Shown: positions 1 through 9,087, counted from the first letter of the stretch. The stretch: 64,000 bases of DNA from Sabulicella rubraurantiaca (GCF_017355885.1 NZ_JAFEUU010000001.1:62001-126000), one strand, 5' to 3'. The notes: a model not told the origin generated them from the sequence alone. Made by a program: numbers and translations.

Positions 1-1815
1 GAAGCAGGCGCCACGCGGCAGGCGCGCATCCCCCGCAAGGCGCAGCACCGCGCTTCCCCATTCGGATCGGACTTCCACGAGCCCGCCCGGCTCCAGCCCG
101 ATGACATCGTCGGGATGCGCGGTCAGCAACGGTTCGGGCGCATGGGCCATCAGCCGCGGCACCCTTCCGGTTCGGGTCATGGAGTGCCACTGGTCGCGCA
201 GCCGCCCGGTCAGAAGCACGAGGCTTCCCGCATGGGCCGGCGGGCGGAACTCCGGCTCCACCATCCGCTGCACCGGCGGCAGAAGACGCCCCCCGCTGGG
301 AGCAGCGGCCGGGACCGGCCATTGCACGGGCGTCATCGTTGCGTAAGCGGCGTCACTCACCGCCGCCAACCCGCCCAGGTCGAAGAGGCGCTGAGCGGGG
401 CGCGCCAGCGTCGTCACGGAGGCGTGCTCGCGGAAGATCGCCGCCGGCCCGTCCCAGGCGAAGGCGTCGCCCCAGCCCAGACGCTGCGCCACCTGCGCGA
501 CCGCCCACCAATCCGGCCGCGCCTCGCCCGGTGCAGGCCGGAAGGTTCGCTGGCGGGAGATCACGCGCTCGCTGTTGGTGACGGTGCCATCCTTCTCGCC
601 CCAGCCCAGGGCGGGCAGGAGCACATGCGCGAATCCTTGCGTGTCCGTGCCGGCGTGGCAGTCGCTGACCACCAGCGCCGGGATGCGCGACAGGCCACGC
701 CGCACCGATTGGCTGTCGGGCAGGGACATGGCGGGGTTGGTCGCCATCACCCACAGCGCGCCGATTGTCCCGTTCTCCGCGGCGCGGAACATCTCGATGG
801 CCTTCAGCCCAGGCCCGGCCGTCATGCGCGGCGCCCCCCAGAACTGGGCCAGCGCCGGAGAGTCCGTCCATTCCAGGTGCCCGGCCAGCATATTCGCCAG
901 CGCGCCTACCTCGCGCCCGCCCATCGCGTTGGGCTGGCCCGTGACGCTGAACGGCCCCATGCCCGGCCGCCCGATCCGCCCCGTCTCGATGTGCACATCG
1001 AGGATGGCATTGGCCTTGTCCGTGCCGGCGCTCGACTGGTTGACCCCTTGGCTCCACAGCGTCACCACCTTCTGGGTGGCCGTGAAATCGCTGAAGAATC
1101 GGGCGATGATGGGGCGTTCGAGCCCTGTTTCTGCCGCATCCCATTCCTGGGCACGCAAATGGCGGAGCAGGGCACGGAACAGCGCGACATCGCTGCCTGG
1201 CCGCAGCGGCAAGTGCAGGTCCGCCCCTTCGCAGGTCGCGGTGCGGCGCGGGTCCACCACGACGACGCGCATCCCAGGCCGCGCCGCCTTGGCCGCCATC
1301 AGCCGCTGGAACAGCACCGGGTGGCACCAGGCGAGGTTGCTGCCGACGAGCACCACGAGGTCCGCGAGTTCGAGATCTTCGTAGACCCCAGGTACGATAT
1401 CCTCGCCAAAGGAGCGGCGATGCGCCGCCACGGCGCTCGCCATGCAGAGACGCGAATTGCTGTCGATGTTTCCCGTGCCAAGGAAGCCTTTCGCCAGCTT
1501 GTTGGCGGCGTAGTAATCCTCAGTCAGCAACTGGCCGGAGACGTAGAGCGCCACGCCCTCCGGCCCCAGCCGATCGAGCGCGCGGCGAAATCCTTCCGCC
1601 ACCGCGTCCAGCGCCGCATCCCAGGAAGCGCGCTTGCCGCCCACCATCGGGTGCAGCAGCCGTCCCTCCAGCCCCAGTGTTTCGCCCAACGCCGTGCCCT
1701 TGGAGCAGAGGCGCCCGCGATTGGCCGGATGGTCCGGATCGCCACGCACCGTGCCGTCCGGCGCTGCCAGGACTCCGCATCCCACGCCGCAATAAGGGCA
1801 GGTGGTGCGGATCAA
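1..1815 (-). CDS. nasA: Assimilatory nitrate reductase catalytic subunit (C-terminus outside window)
   Basis: Molybdopterin oxidoreductase that reduces nitrate to nitrite in the cytoplasm. I translated the minus strand: about 605 N-terminal residues lie in the window, out of roughly 880-900 usual for NasA. The protein opens MIRTTCPYCGVGCGV, with the [4Fe-4S] cysteines at residues 6, 9, 13 and 37. Later come the Mo-bis-MGD segments GNIDSNSRLCMAS, WSQGVNQSSAGTDKANA and NPAMSLPDS. The start I chose is TTG (complement of 1813-1815), which overlaps the TGA stop of the upstream flavoprotein gene in the string TTGA and puts the first cysteine at the usual distance from the N-terminus. It is the last visible gene of the operon. 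The C-terminal Fe-S or [2Fe-2S] region, if any, is outside the window. Confidence 0.93.
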   Translation of the reverse strand, partial: MIRTTCPYCGVGCGVLAAPDGTVRGDPDHPANRGRLCSKGTALGETLGLEGRLLHPMVGGKRASWDAALDAVAEGFRRALDRLGPEGVALYVSGQLLTEDYYAANKLAKGFLGTGNIDSNSRLCMASAVAAHRRSFGEDIVPGVYEDLELADLVVLVGSNLAWCHPVLFQRLMAAKAARPGMRVVVVDPRRTATCEGADLHLPLRPGSDVALFRALLRHLRAQEWDAAETGLERPIIARFFSDFTATQKVVTLWSQGVNQSSAGTDKANAILDVHIETGRIGRPGMGPFSVTGQPNAMGGREVGALANMLAGHLEWTDSPALAQFWGAPRMTAGPGLKAIEMFRAAENGTIGALWVMATNPAMSLPDSQSVRRGLSRIPALVVSDCHAGTDTQGFAHVLLPALGWGEKDGTVTNSERVISRQRTFRPAPGEARPDWWAVAQVAQRLGWGDAFAWDGPAAIFREHASVTTLARPAQRLFDLGGLAAVSDAAYATMTPVQWPVPAAAPSGGRLLPPVQRMVEPEFRPPAHAGSLVLLTGRLRDQWHSMTRTGRVPRLMAHAPEPLLTAHPDDVIGLEPGGLVEVRSEWGSAVLRLAGDARLPRGACF

Positions 1816-3323
1816 TACACGTCCCTCTGGTAGCGGCTCTGCCGAGCCAAGGCGACGATCCATTGCCGCGCCGCCTCGGCGTCCATGGCTCCCTCGCGCA
1901 TCGCAACCCCGCGCAGTGCGGCGTCCACGTCCTTCGCCATGCGCGAGGCATCGCCGCAGACATAGACATGCGCCCCATCCTGCAGCCAGCGCCACAGATC
2001 GGCCGAGGCCTCCGCCATGCGATGCTGCACGTAGTCCTTCGCGGCACCGTCGCGCGACCAGGCGAGGGACAGACGTTCCAGCGTACCGTCACCCTGCCAG
2101 GCAGCGATCTCGTCGCGGAACAGGAAGTCGGTGGCGGCATGGCGGTCGCCGAAGAACAGCCAAGTGCGGCCCTTCATTCCCAGTGCGGCGCGGTGCTGCA
2201 GGAAGGCGCGGAAGGGCGCGATGCCGGTGCCGGGCCCGATCATGATGACGGGCGTTTCCGCACGTTCGGGCAGGCGGAAATGGCTTTCCTGCACATGGGC
2301 GGGCACGGCGTCGGCGCGGAAGGCGAGGTGGCAGGACGCCACGCCATCCCGCACCCGTCCGCGGCGCTCCTCCCGCACCACGCCGACGCAAAGCTCCACC
2401 CTTCCGGGAACGGCGAGGGGGGAGGAGGCGATGGAGTAGAGCCGCAGCTTCAACACAGGAAGCGAGGCGACGAGGTCTGCGACGGGCGGCCGCGCGGACG
2501 GATAGGTGCGCAAGAGGTCCAGCAGATCCGCCCCATCCAGGATGCCCTCCTCGCCATCGGCCAGGGCGCGGAGCGCCTTCGCCTCCCCCGCGTCGCGCGC
2601 CGCCCCGGCCAGGAGGTCCAGCGTGCGGTCGAGCGGCCGGGCGATGTCGCGTTCCGCCGACAGCGCCTCGCGCAGTGCCTCGTCCCCGCCACCCAGGGCT
2701 GCAAGGACGGCATCTACCAGGGCCGGATCGTTGCGCGCGGCGACGCCCAGGCTGTCTCCTGGCTCGTAGCGCAGGGACGTGCCGGACAGGTCCAGCACGA
2801 TGCGGCGCACGTCCTTGCCGCTGCCCTCACCAGTCAGGCGCTGCGACAGGATGACCGGCGCGTGCTCCGCCGCGGGCTTCGCGGGCGTGGCGGCAATGGC
2901 CGGGGCCGCGGCGGGCTTCGCCTCCGCGACCAGCGCCTTCAGCGCCTCGCGCGTCGGCTTTCCGCCGGGCTGGCAAAGGGAAAGCGACGTCTCGGAGCCG
3001 TTCGCCAGCGCCTCGGCGTAGGTCTTGCAGACATAGCCGCACTGGCCGCAATCCAGCTGGGCCATCGCCGCCATCATGCGCCGCGCCGGCGCTCGCCCCT
3101 CGGCCAGGGCGAGCCGTTCCGGGAGCTCAAGGGCTGGGTCGTGCCAAGGGAAATCCTCTGGCGGGGCAGGGGGCGCGGCTGGCGCGGGGGCACCCGAGGC
3201 GCCGCCATAGAGCCCTGCCAGGAACCCGTTCAGCCATGCGCGCTGTTCCGGCGTGAAGGGGGCGCTGTCGGGGATCAGCGGCACCGGGGCGGGGCCGCCA
3301 AAATGCTGCGTCAGCATGTCCAT
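1812..3323 (-). CDS. CysJ-like diflavin-type reductase with an N-terminal Fe-S module
   Basis: Probable electron-input subunit for nitrite and/or nitrate reduction (503 aa). The C-terminal part is a ferredoxin-NADP reductase/CysJ-type FAD and NAD(P)H domain: RYEPGDSLGV, RLYSIASSP for FAD, GPGTGIAPFRAFLQ for the nucleotide, and a C-terminal RDVY. There is no flavodoxin domain. Instead, residues 92-117 hold CGQCGYVC followed by a fourth cysteine (C92, C95, C99, C117), like the four-cysteine Fe-S module of RnfB (PF04060-like). A Pro/Ala-rich linker joins it to an N-terminal helix, FTPEQRAWLNGFLAGLYGG, that resembles the N-terminus of CysJ. Its ATG overlaps the nirA stop (TGATG). Such proteins are usually labelled sulfite reductase alpha subunit; the operon argues for nitrite or nitrate reduction. 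Confidence 0.85.
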   Translation of the reverse strand: MDMLTQHFGGPAPVPLIPDSAPFTPEQRAWLNGFLAGLYGGASGAPAPAAPPAPPEDFPWHDPALELPERLALAEGRAPARRMMAAMAQLDCGQCGYVCKTYAEALANGSETSLSLCQPGGKPTREALKALVAEAKPAAAPAIAATPAKPAAEHAPVILSQRLTGEGSGKDVRRIVLDLSGTSLRYEPGDSLGVAARNDPALVDAVLAALGGGDEALREALSAERDIARPLDRTLDLLAGAARDAGEAKALRALADGEEGILDGADLLDLLRTYPSARPPVADLVASLPVLKLRLYSIASSPLAVPGRVELCVGVVREERRGRVRDGVASCHLAFRADAVPAHVQESHFRLPERAETPVIMIGPGTGIAPFRAFLQHRAALGMKGRTWLFFGDRHAATDFLFRDEIAAWQGDGTLERLSLAWSRDGAAKDYVQHRMAEASADLWRWLQDGAHVYVCGDASRMAKDVDAALRGVAMREGAMDAEAARQWIVALARQSRYQRDVY

Positions 3324-5008
3324 CAGCCGAGCATCCCGTCGAGCGCCGCGTCGTCGTGTCGCGCGCAGAAGGCCTGGAAGGGCTCGCCCGGCTCGCGCTC
3401 CGCGAGGAAGCGGCGGAGCAGGTTCAGCAGCAGCGGCGCCACCTCCTCCGCCGCCACCTTCGGGCGGATCAACCGCCCGATCGCCGCATCCTGTGCCGTG
3501 CCGCCGCCCAAATGGATGTCATAGCCCGGCAAGGTGTCCTCGCCGCGCTCCACCTTCGCGCCCAGCAGGCCGATATCGGCAATGAAATGCTGCGCGCAGG
3601 AATTCGGGCAGCCGGTGAGGTGGATGTTGAGAGGCGCGTCCAGCGAGATGCGCTCCTCCAAGAAGGCGGCGATGCGCTGCCCGTCGCCCTTGGTGTCGGC
3701 AGCGGCGAACTTGCAACCGGCCGACCCCGTGCAGGCGACGAGGCCGGCGCGAAGAGCGTTCGCCTCGTCGGTCAGGTTCAGGGCGCGCAGGGCCCCGCGC
3801 GCCGTCGCCACATCCGCCACATGCGGCAGGATGACATTCTGCCACACGGTCAGCCGCAGCTCCGGCGCCAGTGCCGCAAGGCCGCGCAGCTGGTCGGCGG
3901 ATAACCGCCCGGCAGGGACGACGACGCCGAGCCAGTGAAGCCTCTCCTTCTGCGGATGAGCCCCTAGATGCGCCGAACGGTCCTTGGGCGGTGGCGTCTC
4001 AAACCGGTCGAAGCGGGGCAGGGGGCTGCCCAGCAGCGCCTCCACCTCGCTGAGGAAGCGATCATGGCCCCATTTGTCCAGCAGGTATTTCAGCCGCGCC
4101 TTCTTGCGGTCGGTCCGGTCGCCATGCGCCAGAAAGACGCGCAGGATGGCGTCGCACAGCCGCACCACCTCGCCGGGCAGCACGGCGATGTCGGAGGGCC
4201 GCGCCAGATCCTTGTGGCCGGTGATTCCGCCCAGCCCCAGCCGGAAGCGCAACTCGCCCGACGGGACGCGAACTACCGACAGGGCGATGTCGTTGGTTTC
4301 CTCCAGCACGGCCACGGCCCCGCCGCCATCGATCGAGATGTTGAACTTGCGCGGGAGGCCGAACAGGTCGCGGCTGCTGAGGATGTGGTGGTGCAGCGCC
4401 CGCACGACGGGGCGCGTGTCCACCCACTCCAGCGGGTCGATGCCCACGGTGGGGGAGGCGGTGATGTTGCGGATATTGTCCGCCCCGGTGCCGCGCGGCA
4501 GCAGCCCGATCTCGCCGAGGCGCATCACCACCTCGGCGGCCTTGTCCGCCGGGATCAGGCGGATCTGGAGGTTGGCGCGCGTGGTCACGTCCACGTAGCC
4601 GCCGCCGCATTCCTCCGCGATGGCGGCGACCTCCCGCGCTTGGTGCGCCGAGAGGATGCCGCCCGGGATGCGGAGGCGGCACATGAAGGCGTCCTGGGCC
4701 GGGCCGACGAAGAACAGCCCGTGATACCGGCCAGCGAAATCCTCCAGGGGCTTGGGGAAGCTGCCCTTCTCCGCCCGTGCGGCGATCTCGTCCCACCGGT
4801 CCAGCGGGTGGCGCTCGCGCTTCATCTCCTCCTGCGGCACCAGCGTCCTGCCTTCCGCCAGGGTGCGGTCCTGCGCGGCGCGCAGCGCATCGGGCGGGGC
4901 GGTGCCTTCGGGGGAAGGCGCCAGCGAGCCGCGCCTTGCCTCCACCCCCGCCATGAAGCCCTTGAGGTAGTTCTGCTGCTCGGTCGAGAAGCCCTGGCCG
5001 TCCATCAT
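3323..5008 (-). CDS. nirA: NirA-family siroheme nitrite/sulfite reductase
   Basis: Six-electron reduction of nitrite to ammonium by a siroheme-[4Fe-4S] enzyme in the cytoplasm (561 aa). The cluster ligands are visible as C426-x5-C432 and C467-x3-C471, the latter within TGCPNSCAQH. Two nitrite/sulfite reductase ferredoxin-like half domains lie around residues 100-165 and 350-410. The N-terminus (FSTEQQNYLKGFMAGV) resembles that of the flavoprotein encoded next. The start ATG at 5008 has GGGAGG 6 nt upstream; a second ATG follows at once. It overlaps both neighbours. Sulfite cannot be excluded as substrate from sequence alone; nitrite is inferred from nrt, nasA and nasST in the same operon. Confidence 0.9.
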   Translation of the reverse strand: MMDGQGFSTEQQNYLKGFMAGVEARRGSLAPSPEGTAPPDALRAAQDRTLAEGRTLVPQEEMKRERHPLDRWDEIAARAEKGSFPKPLEDFAGRYHGLFFVGPAQDAFMCRLRIPGGILSAHQAREVAAIAEECGGGYVDVTTRANLQIRLIPADKAAEVVMRLGEIGLLPRGTGADNIRNITASPTVGIDPLEWVDTRPVVRALHHHILSSRDLFGLPRKFNISIDGGGAVAVLEETNDIALSVVRVPSGELRFRLGLGGITGHKDLARPSDIAVLPGEVVRLCDAILRVFLAHGDRTDRKKARLKYLLDKWGHDRFLSEVEALLGSPLPRFDRFETPPPKDRSAHLGAHPQKERLHWLGVVVPAGRLSADQLRGLAALAPELRLTVWQNVILPHVADVATARGALRALNLTDEANALRAGLVACTGSAGCKFAAADTKGDGQRIAAFLEERISLDAPLNIHLTGCPNSCAQHFIADIGLLGAKVERGEDTLPGYDIHLGGGTAQDAAIGRLIRPKVAAEEVAPLLLNLLRRFLAEREPGEPFQAFCARHDDAALDGMLG

Positions 5009-6177
5009 CCTGCCCTCCCGAGGGCCAGCGCCGCGCGGGAGCCGACCTGCCGCCGTGACGCGATCATCTCCATCAGTTCGCGGCTGCCACTCACGTCGCC
5101 GAACAGCACGGCGCCGACGAGCCTGCCTTCGCGCAGGAACAGGCGCCGATAGTGCTCCTCCTCGCGGTCAAGCAGCACCACCTGCTCAGCTTCCGGAGCG
5201 ATCTCGCCGGCTGACCACACGGCCGTGCCCGAGACCTTCAGCGCCGCCGAGTCGGCGCGCGGAGTCCAGAGGGCCAGCTCCCCCGCCAGTCGCGCCGCCG
5301 CTGCCTCGGCCTGGTCCAGCGCCGGGGCGACGAGGCCGATGCAGCGCCCCTCCACCTCCGCGCATTCACCGATTGCCTTCACATCGGGCCGGCTGGTCCG
5401 CAGCGTCGCATCCGTCAGGATGCCGCGTCCGACCGCGATGCCGCTCGCTTCCGCCAAGGCGGTATCCGGCCGGATGCCGACCGCCATGACTACGAGGCGG
5501 CAGGGAATGCGCCGCCCATCGGTCAGCGTCACCGCCTCCACTTTATGCGTCCCTTCGATGGAGGCGAGCCCTGCCGGCATGGCGAAGCGGATGCCGCGCC
5601 GCCGAAGCCGCCCGGCGAGCAGCCCGCCCGCGCCCTCATCCAGTTGCCTCTCCATGGGCCAGCCAACGGGATGCACCACGGTGACTTCCATGCCGCGCCG
5701 CGCCAGCCCGTCCGCCGCTTCCAGCCCAAGCAGGCCCCCGCCGACCACCACCGCACCCCCTCCGTCGCGCGCGGTGCGCAGCATGGCGCGCACCTCGGCC
5801 TCGGTGCGGTAGGCGTGGACGCCGGGGAGGGAGGAGCCCGGGACGTCGAGTCGAATGGCGCGAGACCCGGTGGCAATCACCGCACGGTCGAAACCGATGC
5901 GTTCGCCGCGGTCGGTCACCGCCTCCTGACCCTCCAGCGCCGCGATGCGCGTAGCCGGGCGGTAGTGGATCCGGAGGCCGCGCAGCACCGCGAGCGGATG
6001 TGTCAGCAGCGCCTCCGCCTCGCACTCGCCGGAGAGCCAGCGCGACAGTGCGACGCGGTCATAGGGCAGGGCGGGCTCCGCCCCGCAGAGCGTGACTGTG
6101 GCACCCGGGAGCCTTTCCGCCACACGAACGGCGCAGCGCGTCCCCGCCGGACCCGCCCCGATGACGAGGACACGCAT
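5005..6177 (-). CDS. FAD/NAD(P)H-dependent oxidoreductase of the nitrate operon
   Basis: Pyridine-nucleotide-disulfide oxidoreductase fold (390 aa), like the N-terminal half of NirB or rubredoxin reductase. It starts MRVLVIGAGPAGTRC, the FAD-binding Rossmann motif. A second Rossmann motif, VVVGGGLLGLEAADGLARRG, is near residue 145, and AVGIRPDTALAEASGIAVG near residue 235. It lacks the BFD-like [2Fe-2S] and siroheme domains of full NirB, so it probably passes electrons from NAD(P)H to another component. The ATG at 6177 overlaps the nrtD stop by one base; a GTG one codon earlier is possible. The true electron partner is not shown by the sequence. Confidence 0.82.
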   Translation of the reverse strand: MRVLVIGAGPAGTRCAVRVAERLPGATVTLCGAEPALPYDRVALSRWLSGECEAEALLTHPLAVLRGLRIHYRPATRIAALEGQEAVTDRGERIGFDRAVIATGSRAIRLDVPGSSLPGVHAYRTEAEVRAMLRTARDGGGAVVVGGGLLGLEAADGLARRGMEVTVVHPVGWPMERQLDEGAGGLLAGRLRRRGIRFAMPAGLASIEGTHKVEAVTLTDGRRIPCRLVVMAVGIRPDTALAEASGIAVGRGILTDATLRTSRPDVKAIGECAEVEGRCIGLVAPALDQAEAAAARLAGELALWTPRADSAALKVSGTAVWSAGEIAPEAEQVVLLDREEEHYRRLFLREGRLVGAVLFGDVSGSRELMEMIASRRQVGSRAALALGRAG

Positions 6178-6965
6178 CACGGCACCGGCTGCGCGTGGCG
6201 CGCGTGCAGGAATTCCAGCACCGAAGCGCGGTATTCGACGAAGCGATGGTCATGCGCCAGCTTCAGCCGGTCACGCGGGCGCGGCAGGTCCACCTCCAGG
6301 ATCTCGCCGATGGTGGCGTTGGGACCATTGGTCATCATCACGATGCGGTCGGACAGCAGCACCGCCTCATCCACGTCATGGGTGATCATGATGACCGTGG
6401 TGCCGAGGCTCGCATGGATGCGCATCACCTCGTCCTGCAAATGGGCGCGCGTCAGCGCGTCCAGAGCGCCAAAGGGCTCGTCCAGCAGCAGAACCTTGGG
6501 CTTCATCGCCAGCGCACGGGCGATGCCCACGCGCTGCTTCATGCCGCCCGAGATCTCCGCGGGGCGCTTGTCCTTGGCGTGCCCCATCTTCACGAGGTCG
6601 AGGTTGCGCAGCGTCCACTCGTGCCGCTCCGCCTTGCCCATCATGCCGGCGAGGGTCCGGTCCACCGCGAGGCGCACATTTTCGTAGGCGGTGAGCCAGG
6701 GCAGCAGCGAATGGTTCTGGAACACCACCGCGCGGTCCGGGCCCGGATTCGTCACTTCCTGCCCCTCAAGCAGGACGCCGCCCAGCGTGGCGGGTAGCAA
6801 CCCCGCCACCACGTTCAGAAGCGTGGACTTGCCGCAGCCCGAATGGCCGATGACGGAGACGTACTCCCCAGCCGCGATGCGCAGCTCGACGTCATGCAGC
6901 ACCGGCAGCGGCGCGCGAGGGAATGCGACGGAGAGGCGGGAGATTTCCAGGAAGGGCGTGTTCAT
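6177..6965 (-). CDS. nrtD: Nitrate ABC transporter ATP-binding protein
   Basis: ATPase of the nitrate/nitrite importer (262 aa). It has Walker A GHSGCGKST near residue 39, the signature SGGMKQRVGIARAL near 140, Walker B VLLLDEPFGALD near 160, and a switch histidine in IMITHDVDEAV. This places it in the NrtD/SsuB/TauB group. It is a single-domain ATPase with no NrtC-type receptor fusion, so one ATPase probably forms the homodimer. The gene lies 4 bp after nrtB and overlaps the next gene. Confidence 0.92.
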   Translation of the reverse strand: MNTPFLEISRLSVAFPRAPLPVLHDVELRIAAGEYVSVIGHSGCGKSTLLNVVAGLLPATLGGVLLEGQEVTNPGPDRAVVFQNHSLLPWLTAYENVRLAVDRTLAGMMGKAERHEWTLRNLDLVKMGHAKDKRPAEISGGMKQRVGIARALAMKPKVLLLDEPFGALDALTRAHLQDEVMRIHASLGTTVIMITHDVDEAVLLSDRIVMMTNGPNATIGEILEVDLPRPRDRLKLAHDHRFVEYRASVLEFLHARHAQPVP

Positions 6966-6969
6966 CGCC

Positions 6970-7830
6970 TCAGCCCTCCGAGGTGCCGCGGGTGACGAGG
7001 CGCCCGACCAGCGCCACCGCGCGGTCCAGCACGAAGCCGGTCAGCCCCACATAGGCGAGGGCCACCATGATGTCGGACAGGTTGGAGGAGTTCCACGCAT
7101 CCCAGATGAAGAAGCCGATCCCCACCCCGCCGATCAGCATCTCCGCCGCAACGATGGCGAGCCAGGACAGTCCGATGCCAATGCGAAGCCCGGTGAAGAT
7201 GAAGGGCGCCGCCGCGGGCAGCAGGATGCGGAGGAAGTAGGAAACGCCGGTCAGGCGGATCACCGCGGCCACGTTGCGGTAATCCTGCGGCACGTTCCGC
7301 ACGCCCACCGCCGTGTTGATGATGACGGGCCAGACGCTGGTGATGAAGATCACGAAGATCGCGCTAGGCTGCGCCTCCTGGAAGGCGGCCAGCGATAGCG
7401 GCAGCCAAGCCAGCGGCGGGACGGTTCGCAGCACCTGGAAGACTGGGTCCAGCCCCCGCATCGCCAGCGGCGATGTGCCGATCAGGAGGCCCGTCAGCAC
7501 TCCCACCACGGCAGCGAGGGCGAAGCCCATTGCCACGCGGGAGAGCGAGGCGGCGAGGTGCCAGAACAACCCCTTGTCCAGCCCGCCATTGTCGAAGAAG
7601 GGATCGGTGATGAGCTCGCGCGCATCCGCCCAGATTTTGGAGGGCGGCGGCAGCGTCGCGCCCGGTGTGCTCATCACGAGTTCCCACAGGAGGCCGAGCA
7701 GCAGCACGACGAGAAGCGGCGGCACCACGTCGCGGGTGCGTCGTGCCCAGGCGCTCTCGCTCGTCACCAGGGTTCGCGGCAGGCTCAGCAGTGGCTTGGC
7801 CGGGGCGGCCTTGCGGATGGAGGCGTTCAT
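6970..7830 (-). CDS. nrtB: Nitrate ABC transporter permease
   Basis: Inner-membrane permease of the nitrate importer (286 aa), binding-protein-dependent transport family. A hydrophobic segment at about residues 35-52 (VVPPLLVVLLLGLLWELV) is followed by five more membrane spans. The cytoplasmic EAA-like loop reads NTAVGVRNVPQDYRNVAA, and the NrtB-type stretch FIWDAWNSSNLSDIMVAL follows. It sits between nrtA (3-bp gap) and nrtD (4-bp gap), so translation is probably coupled. Confidence 0.92.
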   Translation of the reverse strand: MNASIRKAAPAKPLLSLPRTLVTSESAWARRTRDVVPPLLVVLLLGLLWELVMSTPGATLPPPSKIWADARELITDPFFDNGGLDKGLFWHLAASLSRVAMGFALAAVVGVLTGLLIGTSPLAMRGLDPVFQVLRTVPPLAWLPLSLAAFQEAQPSAIFVIFITSVWPVIINTAVGVRNVPQDYRNVAAVIRLTGVSYFLRILLPAAAPFIFTGLRIGIGLSWLAIVAAEMLIGGVGIGFFIWDAWNSSNLSDIMVALAYVGLTGFVLDRAVALVGRLVTRGTSEG

Positions 7831-7833
7831 GGC

Positions 7834-9087
7834 TCAGGCGCCCCCGTTCTTGCGAATGGATTGCGCCTCGATCCAGGCGCGCGGGTTCTCCGGGTCGAAG
7901 ACCTTGCCGTCGAAGAATGTCTCGCGTCCGCGGCTGGTGCCGGTGGGTGTGTCGGCGGCATGGACACCCGCGCGTTCCGCCGCCTCGCGCCAGATGCCCT
8001 CGCGATTCACCTGGGCAATGGTGCCGGCGCTGTCGAAATCCATCGGGAGGATGCCCCAGCGCTGGTTCTCGGCGAGGAACCACAGGTCATGGGAGCGGAA
8101 GGGGTAGCTGGCGTGGTCGCGCCAGAACTTCATGGTGGTGTCGGTGTTGGTGACGCGGCGGCCATCGCCGTAATCCACCTCGCCACGCTGGCGGCCGAGG
8201 ATGTCGGCGGGCGGCACGTTGAACCACGCGCGGCGGCCCAGGATGGCGCACATCTCCTCCTTGTTTGCCATCGCGTCGCACCACTGCGCGGCCTCGATCA
8301 CGGCGGCCAGCAGGGCGCGGGTGGCGTTTGGGTGGCGCTCCACGAAGTCGGCGCGTAGGGCGAAGCACTTCTCCGGGTGGTCCTTCCAAAGCTCCCCGGT
8401 GGTGAGTGCCGTGTAGCCGAGGCGCTGGGTGACGAGCTGGGCGTTCCAGGGCTCGCCGACGCAGAAGGCGTCCATGGTTCCGACGCGCATGTTCGCCACC
8501 ATCTGCGGCGGCGGCACCACGATGGTGGACACATCACGCTCAGGGTCCACGCCGCCGGCGGCCAGCCAGTAGCGGATCCAGAGATCATGCGTGCCGCCCC
8601 GAAAGGTCATGGCCACCTTGCTGTCGCCGTTCACCGCGCGCTTCAGCGGCGCACTGTCCAGCTTCAGACCCAGCGCGGCGTGCTTTGCGGCGACGGAGAT
8701 GGCCTGGCCGTTGGTGTTCAGCCGCGCCAGCAGCGCCATCGGCACGGGTTGATTGTTCTGGACGATGCGGCCGGTGTGGATCAGGTAGGCCATCGGCGTC
8801 AGCAGATGCGCGCCGTCGATGCCGCCCGACCCGCCTCCCAGCACGAGGTTATCCCGCGTCGCGCCCCACGAGGCCTGCTTCGCGACCTCTACTTCCGGCA
8901 TGCCATGCTTGGCGAAGAAGCCCTTCTCCTTCGCGATGATCAGCGGCGCGGCGTCGGTCAGCGCGATGTAGCCGAGAGTGGCCTTGCGAACCTCCGGAGT
9001 GGTTTCGCCCTGTCCGAAGACGCCGCGCGGCGCGGCGGCGAGCAGGGCGGTCGTGGCGAGGATGGCCTGGCGTCGGGTGGCGTTCAT
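7834..9087 (-). CDS. nrtA: Nitrate-binding periplasmic protein NrtA, Tat-type signal
   Basis: Substrate-binding component of the NrtABD importer (417 aa). The N-terminus MNATRRQAILATTALLAAA looks like a Tat signal (RRQAIL) followed by a hydrophobic stretch ending at FGQG. NrtA/CmpA family segments include LGYIALTDAAPLIIAKEKGFF, GIDGAHLLTPMAYLI, CVGEPWNAQLV and a DHPEKCFALRADFVE segment. The reading frame stays open further upstream, but the ATG at 9087 is preferred: it gives the signal peptide and overlaps the stop of nasS as ATGA. Confidence 0.92.
   Translation of the reverse strand: MNATRRQAILATTALLAAAPRGVFGQGETTPEVRKATLGYIALTDAAPLIIAKEKGFFAKHGMPEVEVAKQASWGATRDNLVLGGGSGGIDGAHLLTPMAYLIHTGRIVQNNQPVPMALLARLNTNGQAISVAAKHAALGLKLDSAPLKRAVNGDSKVAMTFRGGTHDLWIRYWLAAGGVDPERDVSTIVVPPPQMVANMRVGTMDAFCVGEPWNAQLVTQRLGYTALTTGELWKDHPEKCFALRADFVERHPNATRALLAAVIEAAQWCDAMANKEEMCAILGRRAWFNVPPADILGRQRGEVDYGDGRRVTNTDTTMKFWRDHASYPFRSHDLWFLAENQRWGILPMDFDSAGTIAQVNREGIWREAAERAGVHAADTPTGTSRGRETFFDGKVFDPENPRAWIEAQSIRKNGGA

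Noticed and set aside
115-1833. 572-codon plus-strand open frame opposite nasA
   Set aside because: It is a GC-driven antisense shadow: the minus strand encodes a continuous NasA with all cluster cysteines, while the plus frame is rich in Arg, Pro and Ala and matches no family.
1677-3524. 615-codon plus-strand frame across the flavoprotein gene
   Set aside because: It has shadow composition and lies opposite two well-supported genes, with no motif of its own.
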